The notes below the pieces were generated by a model. The model saw only the letters and a list, made by a program, of their open reading frames with translations. It ran no database searches and was not told the DNA's origin. A DNA stretch of 38,068 nt from Nannochloropsis oceanica. Lineage: Eukaryota; Sar; Eustigmatophyceae; Eustigmatales; Monodopsidaceae. The stretch lies in contig CP038137.1 in assembly GCA_004519485.1 (NCBI GenBank), positions 1-38,068 of the forward strand, read 5' to 3'. The translations under genes were made by a program, and so were the position numbers. How positions within the stretch are numbered: the stretch's first letter is position 1; every line of letters starts with the position of its first letter. This document shows positions 8,553 to 16,673 of the stretch, piece by piece.

Positions 8553-9713
8553 TTAAATTTTTTCAACGTCGTAACGTATTAGTTTTTCTTCCAATATACC
8601 CAATACAGGAACTAAAACAAGAAAGAAAAAAAAGTAATACAAAGTTGCAATAATACCTAAATAAGTATAAGGTTCTGCTACTTCTTTTTGACCAATCCAA
8701 CCTAAGAAAAGGAAATCAAAGAATAAGAACCAAAATGCTTGAGCATATAATGGTCTAAAATAAGTACTTCTTACTCTAGAAGTATTTAAATACGGCAAGA
8801 TTAAAAGTAACACAATAGCTCCACCCATTGCTAAAACGCCACCTAATTTATGAGGTACAGAACGAAGTATCGCGTAGAAAGGTAAAAAATACCATTCTGG
8901 AACAATATGAGCCGGAGTAGTCAGAGGATCTGCAGGAACATAATTGTCAGCATGATTTAATTCATTTGGGAAAAAATATAGAAACACTGAAAAAACAATT
9001 AATAAAATGAAAAGACTAAACAAATCCTTTACATAGAAGTACGGGTAAAAAGAAATCTTGTCTCCATAATATTCAACTCCTAGCGGGTTATTAGACCCTA
9101 CGTCATGAAGAAGTGCCAAATGTACTATAGCCGCTCCTGCGATGACAAAAGGTAATGTATAATGTAAACTAAAAAATCTATTTAAAGTAGGGTTATTCAC
9201 AGAAAATCCACCCCATAACCATTCTACAATATCACGTCCTACAAAGGGTATAGTAGAAAACAGATTTGTAATTACAGTAGCTCCCCAAAAACTCATTTGA
9301 CCCCAAGGTAAAACATAGCCCATAAAAGCAGTTGCCATCATTAAAATGAAAATAACAACTCCTGACATCCATAGATAATGTCTTGGGTACATATAAGATC
9401 CGTAATACAATCCTCGAAAAATATGGCTATATACCACAATAAAGAACATAGATGCTCCATTTGCATGAATATATCGTATAAGCCATCCATATTTTACATT
9501 TCTCATAATGTGTTCAATACTATAAAATGCATATTCCATTTTAGGACAATAGTGCATCGCAAGGAAAATACCGGTTAACATTTGAATACCTAAGCAAATT
9601 CCAGCGGTTGAACCAAAACTCCACATGTAGTTTAAATTTTTAGGAGTAGGATAATCAATTATATGACTATCTAAAATACCTGTTAAAAGATGTTTATTCC
9701 AACGCCAACACAT
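8553..9713 (-). CDS. cob: apocytochrome b
   Basis: 386 residues, complex III. The four heme ligands are present with standard spacing: H83 and H97, H184 and H198. The Qo-site motif PEWY lies near residue 271. There are eight membrane helices and no intron or insertion. The start [10 protein letters not shown] is family-like. tatA lies upstream and cox3 begins 47 bases downstream. Stop is TAA. Confidence 0.97.
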   Translation of the reverse strand: MCWRWNKHLLTGILDSHIIDYPTPKNLNYMWSFGSTAGICLGIQMLTGIFLAMHYCPKMEYAFYSIEHIMRNVKYGWLIRYIHANGASMFFIVVYSHIFRGLYYGSYMYPRHYLWMSGVVIFILMMATAFMGYVLPWGQMSFWGATVITNLFSTIPFVGRDIVEWLWGGFSVNNPTLNRFFSLHYTLPFVIAGAAIVHLALLHDVGSNNPLGVEYYGDKISFYPYFYVKDLFSLFILLIVFSVFLYFFPNELNHADNYVPADPLTTPAHIVPEWYFLPFYAILRSVPHKLGGVLAMGGAIVLLLILPYLNTSRVRSTYFRPLYAQAFWFLFFDFLFLGWIGQKEVAEPYTYLGIIATLYYFFFFLVLVPVLGILEEKLIRYDVEKI

Positions 9714-9773
9714 AGCAATTTTTTAAAAGTTAAAATTTGAATACGTAAGTTGGAATAAGTTTACAAGAAATAC

Positions 9774-9793
9774 TAAAACTATATATAGTTTTA
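9774..9793. repeat. perfect inverted repeat in the cob-tatA spacer
   Basis: A 20-base perfect palindrome, TAAAACTATA followed by its complement, in the 105-bp gap between the end of tatA and the start of cob. It could fold into a hairpin that marks a transcript end or processing site. Confidence 0.6.
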
Positions 9794-9818
9794 ATATTTT
9801 ACTGCTATCCCAACCACA

Positions 9819-9980
9819 TTACTTGTTTTCTTTGTCTTCATTTTCAGTTTTATTAGATTTTTTATAAATACTTTTTAAATTTACAAAAAAAAGCATGAAT
9901 TTATTAAAAATTTTCCTAATGTCACCAAACAACAAAAGTACAAGTAAAAAAAGAATTAATAATTGACCATAACTAATCAT
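9819..9980 (-). CDS. tatA: Sec-independent translocase subunit TatA-like
   Basis: A 53-residue frame with ATG at 9978-9980 and TAA at 9819-9821. The start MISYGQLLILFLLVLLLFGD has the TatA/MttA hallmark: a short N-terminal helix, then FG before an amphipathic helix (about residues 20-40) and an acidic, polar tail. TatA forms the pore or membrane-thinning part of twin-arginine export and would partner the TatC encoded at 19275. In bacteria a polar residue sits early in the helix and FG closes it, and both are seen here. It lies between rpl5 (6 bases) and cob. The protein is short, so divergence limits certainty. Confidence 0.75.
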   Translation of the reverse strand: MISYGQLLILFLLVLLLFGDIRKIFNKFMLFFVNLKSIYKKSNKTENEDKENK

Positions 9981-9986
9981 ATATGT

Positions 9987-10511
9987 TTAAGAATAAGGTG
10001 GAAATTTGCAAGCAGACAAAAAAGCCAAAACTTCTTGGGAATTTTGTGCTTTAAAATTTATATTTATATTTAGTTGGGGTAAATCTTGAAAATAATCGTA
10101 TTTTTTCTCTATTTCTTTAAAGAGAAATAAATTGTCTAATTTAAAAAAAACATTGTTTTCCGTAACAATATAACGAAAATTTTTTATCCGTGGCAAAATA
10201 ATAAAAACAAGTCTTTCAAAAAATAAAAATTTATTTGCCCCTCTTAAGTCTATTTTACAACCAATAGCAACTCCTCCTTTTACTTTCAAAGTTAATTTAG
10301 TTTTCTTAGAAGTTACAATACAGGGTCTTTGAGAGGATAACAAAAAAATCGCTGCTAAAGAAGGTAGCAAATTTTTGAATGTTGATTGCGAGGCTCCAAA
10401 ATTAAGAACAATTTTATTCAAAAGGGGTATTTTTAAGGAATTTTGATAGGTGAATTTTGTTAAAAAATCTTGTTTTAATACGTATTCGTAGTAATATTTA
10501 AAAGTATACAT
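9987..10511 (-). CDS. rpl5: ribosomal protein L5
   Basis: 174 residues, uL5, which binds 5S rRNA in the central protuberance. Family signals are KIVLNFGASQSTFKNLLPSL (about residues 32-51), the SQRPCIVTSKK segment, KGGVAIGCKIDLRG, and a C-terminal sheet region. The order rpl14-rpl5 with a 6-base gap is the ancestral spc-operon order. Its presence fits the mitochondrial 5S rRNA proposed at 14867. Stop is TAA. Confidence 0.92.
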   Translation of the reverse strand: MYTFKYYYEYVLKQDFLTKFTYQNSLKIPLLNKIVLNFGASQSTFKNLLPSLAAIFLLSSQRPCIVTSKKTKLTLKVKGGVAIGCKIDLRGANKFLFFERLVFIILPRIKNFRYIVTENNVFFKLDNLFLFKEIEKKYDYFQDLPQLNININFKAQNSQEVLAFLSACKFPPYS

Positions 10512-10517
10512 AAAAAC

Positions 10518-10898
10518 TTAAATAAAACCTGCAGACAAAGACGCTACTTTCATAAATTTGGAGTGACGCAGCAGGCGAGGTACAGGGCCTAGAACTCTTG
10601 TTGCAAAAGGTTTGTTTTTATTCGTCATCAAAACAACCGAATTTTCTTGGCATTGCAATTGTGTCGAATTTTGCCGGACAAGTCGAGATTTAGTTCGAAC
10701 AACAAGAGCATGAACAACTTCACCTTCTCTTACCTTAATTTTTTTTTTCTTGTGCTGCTTAACTCTTCGTATCGAAACAACAATCAGATCACCAAGATTT
10801 GCAAATTTTCTGCGGAATCCACCTAAAACTTTTATGCACGCAACCTTTTTGGCCCCCGAGTTGTCAGTCACACGAAGTAATGTTTCAGTTTGAATCAT
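10518..10898 (-). CDS. rpl14: ribosomal protein L14
   Basis: 126 residues, uL14, the normal size. It opens MIQTETLLRVTDNSGAKKVACIKVLGG, the standard N-terminus, and ends with RVLGPVPRLLR...KFMKVASLSAG, close to the family's C-terminus. Its ATG abuts the TAA of orf51 with no gap, so the two are probably co-translated. Stop is TAA. Confidence 0.95.
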   Translation of the reverse strand: MIQTETLLRVTDNSGAKKVACIKVLGGFRRKFANLGDLIVVSIRRVKQHKKKKIKVREGEVVHALVVRTKSRLVRQNSTQLQCQENSVVLMTNKNKPFATRVLGPVPRLLRHSKFMKVASLSAGFI

Positions 10899-11054
10899 TT
10901 ATTTACGTTTGGGAGGTTCAAAAACATACAAGGCTATTAATAAAACAGCCCATAGAGCGGGATCGTTAATAACAATATATTTTGAGATCAACGCAAATTG
11001 TAAAAGAAGAATAAAACAAATAATAATACATAATCGTATAAGAAAAGTTTTCAT
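10899..11054 (-). CDS. hypothetical 51-residue membrane protein (orf51)
   Basis: ATG at 11052-11054 and TAA at 10899-10901 touching the rpl14 start. The predicted protein has a basic start, a hydrophobic helix (about residues 4-24), a second hydrophobic stretch (about residues 30-45, ALWAVLLIALYVFE) and a basic end PPKRK. I do not recognise a family. It fills the whole nad5-rpl14 gap and stays open, which argues for a real gene in so compact a genome. It could be a fast-evolving subunit of a respiratory complex, but nothing in the sequence proves that. Confidence 0.5.
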   Translation of the reverse strand: MKTFLIRLCIIICFILLLQFALISKYIVINDPALWAVLLIALYVFEPPKRK

Positions 11055-11071
11055 AGTTTGTTTTTGTTATT

Positions 11072-13108
11072 TTATTTTTTATTTTGAATTTTAGGAGATT
11101 TAAAGTCTGTGTTGATAAAAAATATAGCAACTACAAACAAAAACCATAATCTTGCATCTGATAATAGAAGGAAAGTCGAACTTTCTAATCTAAAATAAGT
11201 CAAGAAAGAAATTAAACTTAAAACCATAGCCAAAGTGTAATGATAAAAAAAACCAGTTTGGAGAACCTTTAAGCTCAAAGCTATTTTTGAAACTAAACGT
11301 GTTAATCCGAAAGGTCCTAGAGACTCAATTAGCCCACGATCGACCTGCTTATAAGTTAAGTGGTAAGCCGCTGACAAAAAAAATTGCCCTACAATTTCAT
11401 TATACACTTTATCAAAAAACCATTTACGATTTAAAAAGGTGTAAAACTTTAAACCTAAAGGGGAAGTTTTAATCATGAAAAGAGTTTGAGAACCGTAAGA
11501 ATATAATAAATAAGACGTTAAGGCACCTAAAATAGACAAACACACAGGTAAAAGTTTCGCAGGTTGTGGTATATGTTCAGCATCTATAATATTAAAATTT
11601 TTAGGTTGAATATAAATAGATCCTTGCCAAAAATTTGTACCTAATCCTATAATCATATCCTTAGTGATATAACCAATAAAAATACTAGGAATAACTAAGA
11701 TAAAAAGGGGTAAAGCCATTTTCCAAGGGGCTTCATGTGCATTCAGAATTAAAACTCGATAACCATTAGGCCTTGAAAGAAAAGTCAAATAAAGAAGGCG
11801 AACCGAATAAAAAGCAGTTAAAAAAGCAGCCAAACTTCCTAAGACGTAAGCAAAATGACCCGGAGTAGAATATTTTCCGTATGCTACTTCTAGAATTACA
11901 TCCTTTGAATAGAACCCTGTTAAAAATGGAAAGCCCATTAAAGAAAAAGAACCTATAAGCATCATTCCGTATGTAAATGGCATAATTTTCGAAAGGCCGC
12001 CCATTTTTCGCATATCTTGTTCATCACCTACAGCATGAATCACACATCCTGCACCTAAAAATAACAAAGCTTTAAAAAAAGCATGATTTGCAAGATGAAA
12101 AACTCCCACATGGTAGTTTGAAAGACCACATGCAAAAATCATATAACCCAATTGACTACATGTAGAATATGCAATCACTTTTTTCATATCATTTTGTAAC
12201 AACCCTGTACTTGCAGCAAAAAAAGCTGTCATAGCTCCTACAATAGTAACAATAGACAATGCACCTGGAGCGTATTCAAACAAAGGTGAACATCTTGCAA
12301 TCAGAAAAACACCTGCAGTTACCATTGTAGCTGCGTGAATTAGTGCAGATACTGGAGTTGGACCTTCCATGGCATCGGGCAACCATGTATGAAGTCCCAA
12401 TTGAGCAGATTTACCTACCGCACCGATAAACAGTAAAATACCAACTAAATCAAGTAAACCAAAATCGATGTTTAAAAAGTTAATAGTGTCATTAATATAA
12501 TAAGGTGCTAAAGCAAAAACAGTAGAATAATCTACCGCCCCAAAAGTTACAAAAATACAGAAAATACCTAAAGCAAGACCAAAATCACCAATACGATTCA
12601 TAAACATAGCCTTAATCGCAGCTTTATTTGCCTGAATTCTTGTAAACCAAAAATTAATTAATAAATATGAACATAAACCAACTCCTTCCCAACCAACAAA
12701 CATTTGAATAAAGTTGTCTGCTGTAACCAAGATAAGCATAAAAAATGTAAATAAAGATAAATACGACATAAATCTTGGTAAGTGCGGATCGTGACTCATA
12801 TATTCAGTAGAGTAAAGATGAACTAAGAATGAAATAAAAGTTACTACAATTAACATAACTGCAGTTAAACTATCAAATTGGAATCCCCATGCGAAGCTAA
12901 AAAGTTCTGAATCGAACCAAGGCATTACTTGAAGGAAACAAGGAGACCCTGCAAAAGCTACTTCATAAAAAGCAAAACATGACATTAAAAAAGTAAGGCC
13001 TAAACACAAAATTGTAACGAATCCTGCACCTTGAGACCCAATAAAAAAGCCCAAAAATCCAGCAGTTATCGAACCGAATAAAGGTAAAAAGACTAATGTT
13101 AAATACAT
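11072..13108 (-). CDS. nad5: NADH dehydrogenase subunit 5
   Basis: 678 residues, an antiporter-like proton-pumping subunit of complex I. Signature stretches are HDPHLPRFMSYLSLF, WEGVGLCSYLLINFW (about residues 140-155), GDFGLALG, HTWLPDAMEGPTPVSALIHAATMV (about residues 240-265) and the lateral-helix-bearing C-terminus. Length is regular and there is no intron or insertion. orf51 follows after 17 bases. Stop is TAA. Confidence 0.97.
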   Translation of the reverse strand: MYLTLVFLPLFGSITAGFLGFFIGSQGAGFVTILCLGLTFLMSCFAFYEVAFAGSPCFLQVMPWFDSELFSFAWGFQFDSLTAVMLIVVTFISFLVHLYSTEYMSHDPHLPRFMSYLSLFTFFMLILVTADNFIQMFVGWEGVGLCSYLLINFWFTRIQANKAAIKAMFMNRIGDFGLALGIFCIFVTFGAVDYSTVFALAPYYINDTINFLNIDFGLLDLVGILLFIGAVGKSAQLGLHTWLPDAMEGPTPVSALIHAATMVTAGVFLIARCSPLFEYAPGALSIVTIVGAMTAFFAASTGLLQNDMKKVIAYSTCSQLGYMIFACGLSNYHVGVFHLANHAFFKALLFLGAGCVIHAVGDEQDMRKMGGLSKIMPFTYGMMLIGSFSLMGFPFLTGFYSKDVILEVAYGKYSTPGHFAYVLGSLAAFLTAFYSVRLLYLTFLSRPNGYRVLILNAHEAPWKMALPLFILVIPSIFIGYITKDMIIGLGTNFWQGSIYIQPKNFNIIDAEHIPQPAKLLPVCLSILGALTSYLLYSYGSQTLFMIKTSPLGLKFYTFLNRKWFFDKVYNEIVGQFFLSAAYHLTYKQVDRGLIESLGPFGLTRLVSKIALSLKVLQTGFFYHYTLAMVLSLISFLTYFRLESSTFLLLSDARLWFLFVVAIFFINTDFKSPKIQNKK

Positions 13109-13147
13109 AATTTTAATTTTTAAAATATAATAAACTACAAATAAAAA

Positions 13148-14113
13148 CTATAAAGACAGAAATGTTAATAAACGGCGTAAATTCAACCAAAAAGTAATTC
13201 TTGAATTAGTTGTTGATAAATCAAATCGACCTAAATGTGTGAGATCAAAAGTTTTATAGTTAATCTCTAAGTGACGTGGAATATAATAATTATAAAGAAA
13301 TCTACGACGTCTTCGAAGAAAGTAAAAAAAACCGGTTTTCTTTAAATTTCTTTGCTTTTTTCGTTTTCTAACCAATTTTTTGTATCGGTAGTAAAAAGAA
13401 AATTTTTCTGTAACAAATTTTTGTTTTTCTTTAGAGAAAAGATTGAAAAGTTGTTTGAGTTTCAATTTATTCAAGCTGAGATTTTTAACAACGGACTTAT
13501 ATTTTTTCTTGTGAGTTTTAAGATAAAGAAATAACCGGGATTCAAGAATTTTGGTATACTTGTTGCGAAGAATAGAAAGGGAAGAGTTTTGGAGGGGAGG
13601 ATTTGCTGCTTGTGAAATTATATGAAATCTCGAAGCTTTAAGATTATTGTAAAAGTTTTTATATCCTTCTTTAACAGAATACTTTTTATTCAATTTTTGT
13701 GAAGTAACGCTTATAGTGCTTTTATTATAATGCTTTAACAGACAATAAATATAAAAATTTGATATATTTTCACGATTTTCTTCTAATTTTTTCTTCTTTT
13801 TTTTTTCTATTATACTAGTATAAAACCCACTAGTTTGTAATTTTAAAGAAAAATTTTCTAAATTTTCTAAAGAGAAATTATTGGTCGTATTTATGCTAGA
13901 TCTTTTATATTGTTTAAAAAGTTTTGACAATATATAAAGAGAGGTTTTAATATTCAAATTGTTAGAACTCGATAAAAAAAAAGGTGTTTTGGACGTTTTC
14001 AATATCGGGAAATTTATGTTTTTGCCTAACTTATTGGAAATAAATTTGTCAGAAAAACGTTTTTGATAAGTAAAAAAATCACTCTTTTTTATTAAAAAAT
14101 TATTTGTTTGCAT
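13148..14113 (-). CDS. probable C-terminal part of split ribosomal protein S4 (orf321)
   Basis: 321 residues, very rich in Lys, Asn, Ser and aromatic residues. Most of it is not recognisable, but the last 45 residues (RHLEINYKTFDLTHLGRFDL...FWLNLRRLL) resemble the C-terminus of mitochondrial Rps4, where a hLEvNYkt motif precedes the final strand. It is in the same frame as rps4, separated by one UAG and six codons. Either it is translated from its own ATG (14111-14113), or the UAG is read through and one Rps4 of about 570 residues results. Stop is TAG. Alternative: an unrelated lineage-specific ORF. Confidence 0.6.
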   Translation of the reverse strand: MQTNNFLIKKSDFFTYQKRFSDKFISNKLGKNINFPILKTSKTPFFLSSSNNLNIKTSLYILSKLFKQYKRSSINTTNNFSLENLENFSLKLQTSGFYTSIIEKKKKKKLEENRENISNFYIYCLLKHYNKSTISVTSQKLNKKYSVKEGYKNFYNNLKASRFHIISQAANPPLQNSSLSILRNKYTKILESRLFLYLKTHKKKYKSVVKNLSLNKLKLKQLFNLFSKEKQKFVTEKFSFYYRYKKLVRKRKKQRNLKKTGFFYFLRRRRRFLYNYYIPRHLEINYKTFDLTHLGRFDLSTTNSRITFWLNLRRLLTFLSL

Positions 14114-14131
14114 TTGATTCTTTTTTTTAAT

Positions 14132-14857
14132 CTAACTTTTAAGAGATTTTATTTTTATATTAAGGCTCGCATAAAAATTATAAGAATTATTTGAAATAAT
14201 GGAATTATTAAAACTTGATAATTTCTTGTATAGAAGTTTTCTTCGCAATCTTTTATGCCTAAAAAAAAAGAGAAGCGTATTATGTTTTAAATAATTAGAC
14301 ATTATTTCATGCGATTTAACAGGGTCTAATTTAATAGTATCTAACTTCTTTAAGTTATAAGCACAATTTTTTGAGATATTATCTGAAATTTGAACATGAC
14401 CGGCATTAATGAGACGACGAGCTTCCATTAAAGAAGAAACGTAACCTAATCGATATAGCAAATTTTGTAATCTATTCTCTAATAGAGAAAGCGCACTTTT
14501 AGCAGGTGAAACCTGGGGGACTTTACTCAAACGAAGTGATTCTTGTGCTAAACTTTTTAATTGATAATATTTAAGTCTACCTGCACCATAATAAAGCTGC
14601 AATCGTTGTTTGTTCAAAAGTAAAAACTTATAAGTTTTTTTCAAGCGTACGGACTTTTCATCTTCAAAATCCCGATTTACTGGATAAGCTGATTTATCCT
14701 GATTAAAAAATTTATATTTTCGGGGATAATAAAACCTTTTAATGCTACCCCATTTTTGTTTTTTAAACCGTTTAATTTTAGCTCCTTTTTCACGCCAAAA
14801 AGCTTGTCTGAGTCGATTTAATTTTTTGTATTTAGGTGTATAACGTTTAATGGACAT
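14132..14857 (-). CDS. rps4: ribosomal protein S4, N-terminal and S4-domain part
   Basis: 241 residues, uS4, an early-binding small-subunit protein. The S4 RNA-binding domain is clear at about residues 128-172 (LENRLQNLLYRLGYVSSLME, then ARRLINAGHVQISDN). The N-terminal motif RYTPKYKKLNRLRQAFW fits. The ORF ends with a UAG at 14132-14134 after a basic tail that lacks the family's usual C-terminus; a matching end is found in the following in-frame ORF. It lies downstream of the 5S rRNA and rps2. Confidence 0.9.
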   Translation of the reverse strand: MSIKRYTPKYKKLNRLRQAFWREKGAKIKRFKKQKWGSIKRFYYPRKYKFFNQDKSAYPVNRDFEDEKSVRLKKTYKFLLLNKQRLQLYYGAGRLKYYQLKSLAQESLRLSKVPQVSPAKSALSLLENRLQNLLYRLGYVSSLMEARRLINAGHVQISDNISKNCAYNLKKLDTIKLDPVKSHEIMSNYLKHNTLLFFFRHKRLRRKLLYKKLSSFNNSIISNNSYNFYASLNIKIKSLKS

Positions 14858-14866
14858 TATTAATTT

Positions 14867-14961
14867 ACTTTTGCCGTATTTCCCATTTTCATGGTATCTT
14901 CGGATTGAATAAGGTTTCCTATCGAGTTCGATATGATTTCGTGGATTCTACACTCAAAAAT
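14867..14961 (-). rRNA. rrn5: probable mitochondrial 5S rRNA
   Basis: The 106-bp gap between rps2 and rps4 holds a 5S-like RNA. CATATCGAACTCGATAGGAAAC matches the conserved 5S block (CCGAACTC...AAG..AAAC in bacteria), followed by a GATACCATGAAAATGG hairpin in the helix IV-V position. The ends pair as helix I: ATTTTTG at 14955-14961 with CAAAAGT at 14867-14873. At about 95 nt it is shorter than bacterial 5S (about 120). Divergent 5S genes are known in many stramenopile mitochondria. Boundaries are approximate. Confidence 0.65.
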
Positions 14962-14963
14962 TT

Positions 14964-15620
14964 TTATTTTTTTTTATTAGAAAATCTTTTTCGGTTAAAT
15001 ATTACTGATTTTCTTTTCTCATTGAAAAGTTTCTGATGTTTGATGTTAAAAAGGTGGTAAAATAAATTATAGACAAACAAACCACCTTTCTGAGACTTTA
15101 TATTTGCTGGAATAAGATAATCTATTTGTGAATAATCATCGTCTGTATTAACAAAGGATACGATAGGAATATCTAAAGCTTTTGTTTCTTCAAACACCAT
15201 AGAATTTAAAGAGGGATTAAATAGGAAAATTATAGCTGGCTGACTATTAATGTCGTGCAAGGTAGAAAGTTTTGAGTAAACTCTATTTTTGTAGTTACTA
15301 AAAAAACCAGGCACGCTCTTTTCAAGAAAATAATGATTATTTTTACTACATAAACGTGAAAATTCTTTTTCTAAACCTATAGGGCTACCGATGAAAAGAA
15401 TTTTCTTATTTGACAAATGAATTTTCTGTAAAATTTTAAATGCGCGTCTTAAATAAAGCATTGTCAACTCGGGGTTGATAATACAAAAATTGTTACGAAA
15501 CCCATTTAAAAAAGGTCCAAAACTAGGGTTCCATACAGATCTTAAAGAACCTATATGTAATCTATAAACAATAAACTTCTGTAAAACAAAACGATTTAAA
15601 TTTCGTTGCAAATTTTTCAT
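14964..15620 (-). CDS. rps2: ribosomal protein S2
   Basis: 218 residues, uS2. Family signals are HIGS (residue 22 on), NPELTMLYLRRAFKIL (about residues 49-64), ILFIGSPIGLEKEF, and AIIFLFNPSLNSMVFEETKALDIPIVSFVNTDDDYSQIDYLIPAN (about residues 128-172). The last motif is the conserved P-V-G-x-vDTD-x-P region of S2. It follows rpl6 after 6 bases. Stop is TAA. Confidence 0.93.
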   Translation of the reverse strand: MKNLQRNLNRFVLQKFIVYRLHIGSLRSVWNPSFGPFLNGFRNNFCIINPELTMLYLRRAFKILQKIHLSNKKILFIGSPIGLEKEFSRLCSKNNHYFLEKSVPGFFSNYKNRVYSKLSTLHDINSQPAIIFLFNPSLNSMVFEETKALDIPIVSFVNTDDDYSQIDYLIPANIKSQKGGLFVYNLFYHLFNIKHQKLFNEKRKSVIFNRKRFSNKKK

Positions 15621-15626
15621 TAGTTA

Positions 15627-16178
15627 TTAAGTTTTTTTACCTTGTTTCAAAGAAACGGTTTCATCCAAATAGTAGATTCCTTTTTCTTTGTAAGCTGAAG
15701 GAAGCTTTAATCTACGTAAAACTGCAGCAAAATTATGTAATTTCTGTAGATTAATGCCTTTTAATAATAAAACGCGAGGTTTAGGGCAAAAAACGGATAC
15801 ATAATTTGGAACTTCTACATTCACTTGATGACTAAAACCCAATCTAAAAATTAAGAAATTAGAAGATTTTTTTTCTTCAATAGAAACTTGATAGCCAATC
15901 CCAACAATATTTAATTGTCTTCGATAGCCTAACAAAACTCCTAAAGCGGATTGAGTTAAAAGAATTTGATACATCTGAAAAAAAGCTTTTTTTCTTTCGT
16001 CATTAAAAGTTTGTGTTAAAAAGAGTTTTTTTTCGATTTTTGAATACTCAAATTCAGCATATAAAGGATATGTAATTAAACCCTGAGGACCTTCAATAGA
16101 CAGAAGCTTTTGTTGGCATAATAAATTAAGTTTTAAATCTTTTGACCGACGTAAATATTGTTTTTTAGATATAAACAT
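15627..16178 (-). CDS. rpl6: ribosomal protein L6
   Basis: 183 residues, uL6, the normal size, with two tandem L6 folds. The N-terminal part carries LLSIEGPQGLITYPL. The C-terminal part has the LGYRRQLNIVGIGYQVSIEEK motif (about residues 82-102) and ends with PSAYKEKGIYYLDETVSLKQGKKT, typical for the family's P-Y-K-GKGI-Y-E end. It is flanked by rps8 and rps2 with 6-base gaps, the ancestral spc order. Stop is TAA. Confidence 0.94.
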   Translation of the reverse strand: MFISKKQYLRRSKDLKLNLLCQQKLLSIEGPQGLITYPLYAEFEYSKIEKKLFLTQTFNDERKKAFFQMYQILLTQSALGVLLGYRRQLNIVGIGYQVSIEEKKSSNFLIFRLGFSHQVNVEVPNYVSVFCPKPRVLLLKGINLQKLHNFAAVLRRLKLPSAYKEKGIYYLDETVSLKQGKKT

Positions 16179-16184
16179 TTTTAT

Positions 16185-16571
16185 TTATTGCAAGACACAA
16201 AGTATCTCACCGCCCAATCGTAACTTACGGCATTCTTTATCGGATAAAACTCCTTGTGATGTAGATACAATCAATGTTTGTAATGATGTACTAAGTTTCC
16301 ATAAACTACTAATTTTTAAATAAAGTCTACGGCTTGGCTTGGACAAAGTTGAAAGTTTAGTAATAACAGGTTTGCCCTTATTATATTTTAAAAAAATTTC
16401 TATTTTATCTGATTCGTCTGAAAGTTTGCGAAAACCATTGATATAACCTTCTTTATACATTACCTTTAAAACATTAACGCAAATAGCTTTATTAGGGTGT
16501 AAAACAGATTTTTTGCGCGCTAACAAACCATTGTAAATAGTTGAATACATCTTCCATATAGAATGCTGCAT
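16185..16571 (-). CDS. rps8: ribosomal protein S8
   Basis: 128 residues, uS8. The C-terminal motif LIVSTSQGVLSDKECRKLRLGGEILCVLQ is the hallmark (ivSTs-G-mtd-eAr-...GGe-lc). VLKVMYKEGYINGFRKLSD fits the N-terminal part. It begins 7 bases after trnL(uag), suggesting the mRNA 5' end is made by tRNA excision. Stop is TAA. Confidence 0.95.
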   Translation of the reverse strand: MQHSIWKMYSTIYNGLLARKKSVLHPNKAICVNVLKVMYKEGYINGFRKLSDESDKIEIFLKYNKGKPVITKLSTLSKPSRRLYLKISSLWKLSTSLQTLIVSTSQGVLSDKECRKLRLGGEILCVLQ

Positions 16572-16578
16572 TGAGAAA

Positions 16579-16661
16579 TACCAAAGAGGGGACTTGAACC
16601 CCTAATCTTTTAAGGAACTAGAACCTAAACCTAGCGTGTCTGCCAATTTCACCACTTTGGT
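16579..16661 (-). tRNA. trnL(uag): tRNA-Leu(UAG)
   Basis: Class II tRNA. Acceptor ACCAAAG/CTTTGGT is perfect, anticodon stem CTAGG/TCTAG has loop TTTAGGT (UAG), and the D arm GTGGTGAAATTGGCAGACACG is typical of leucine. Discriminator A. Confidence 0.95.
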
Positions 16662-16673
16662 TGAAAAAAATAA

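Noticed and set aside
8507-8566. 20-residue N-terminal extension of cox3
   Set aside because: It would overlap the end of cob, and the family start is the later Met (8506).
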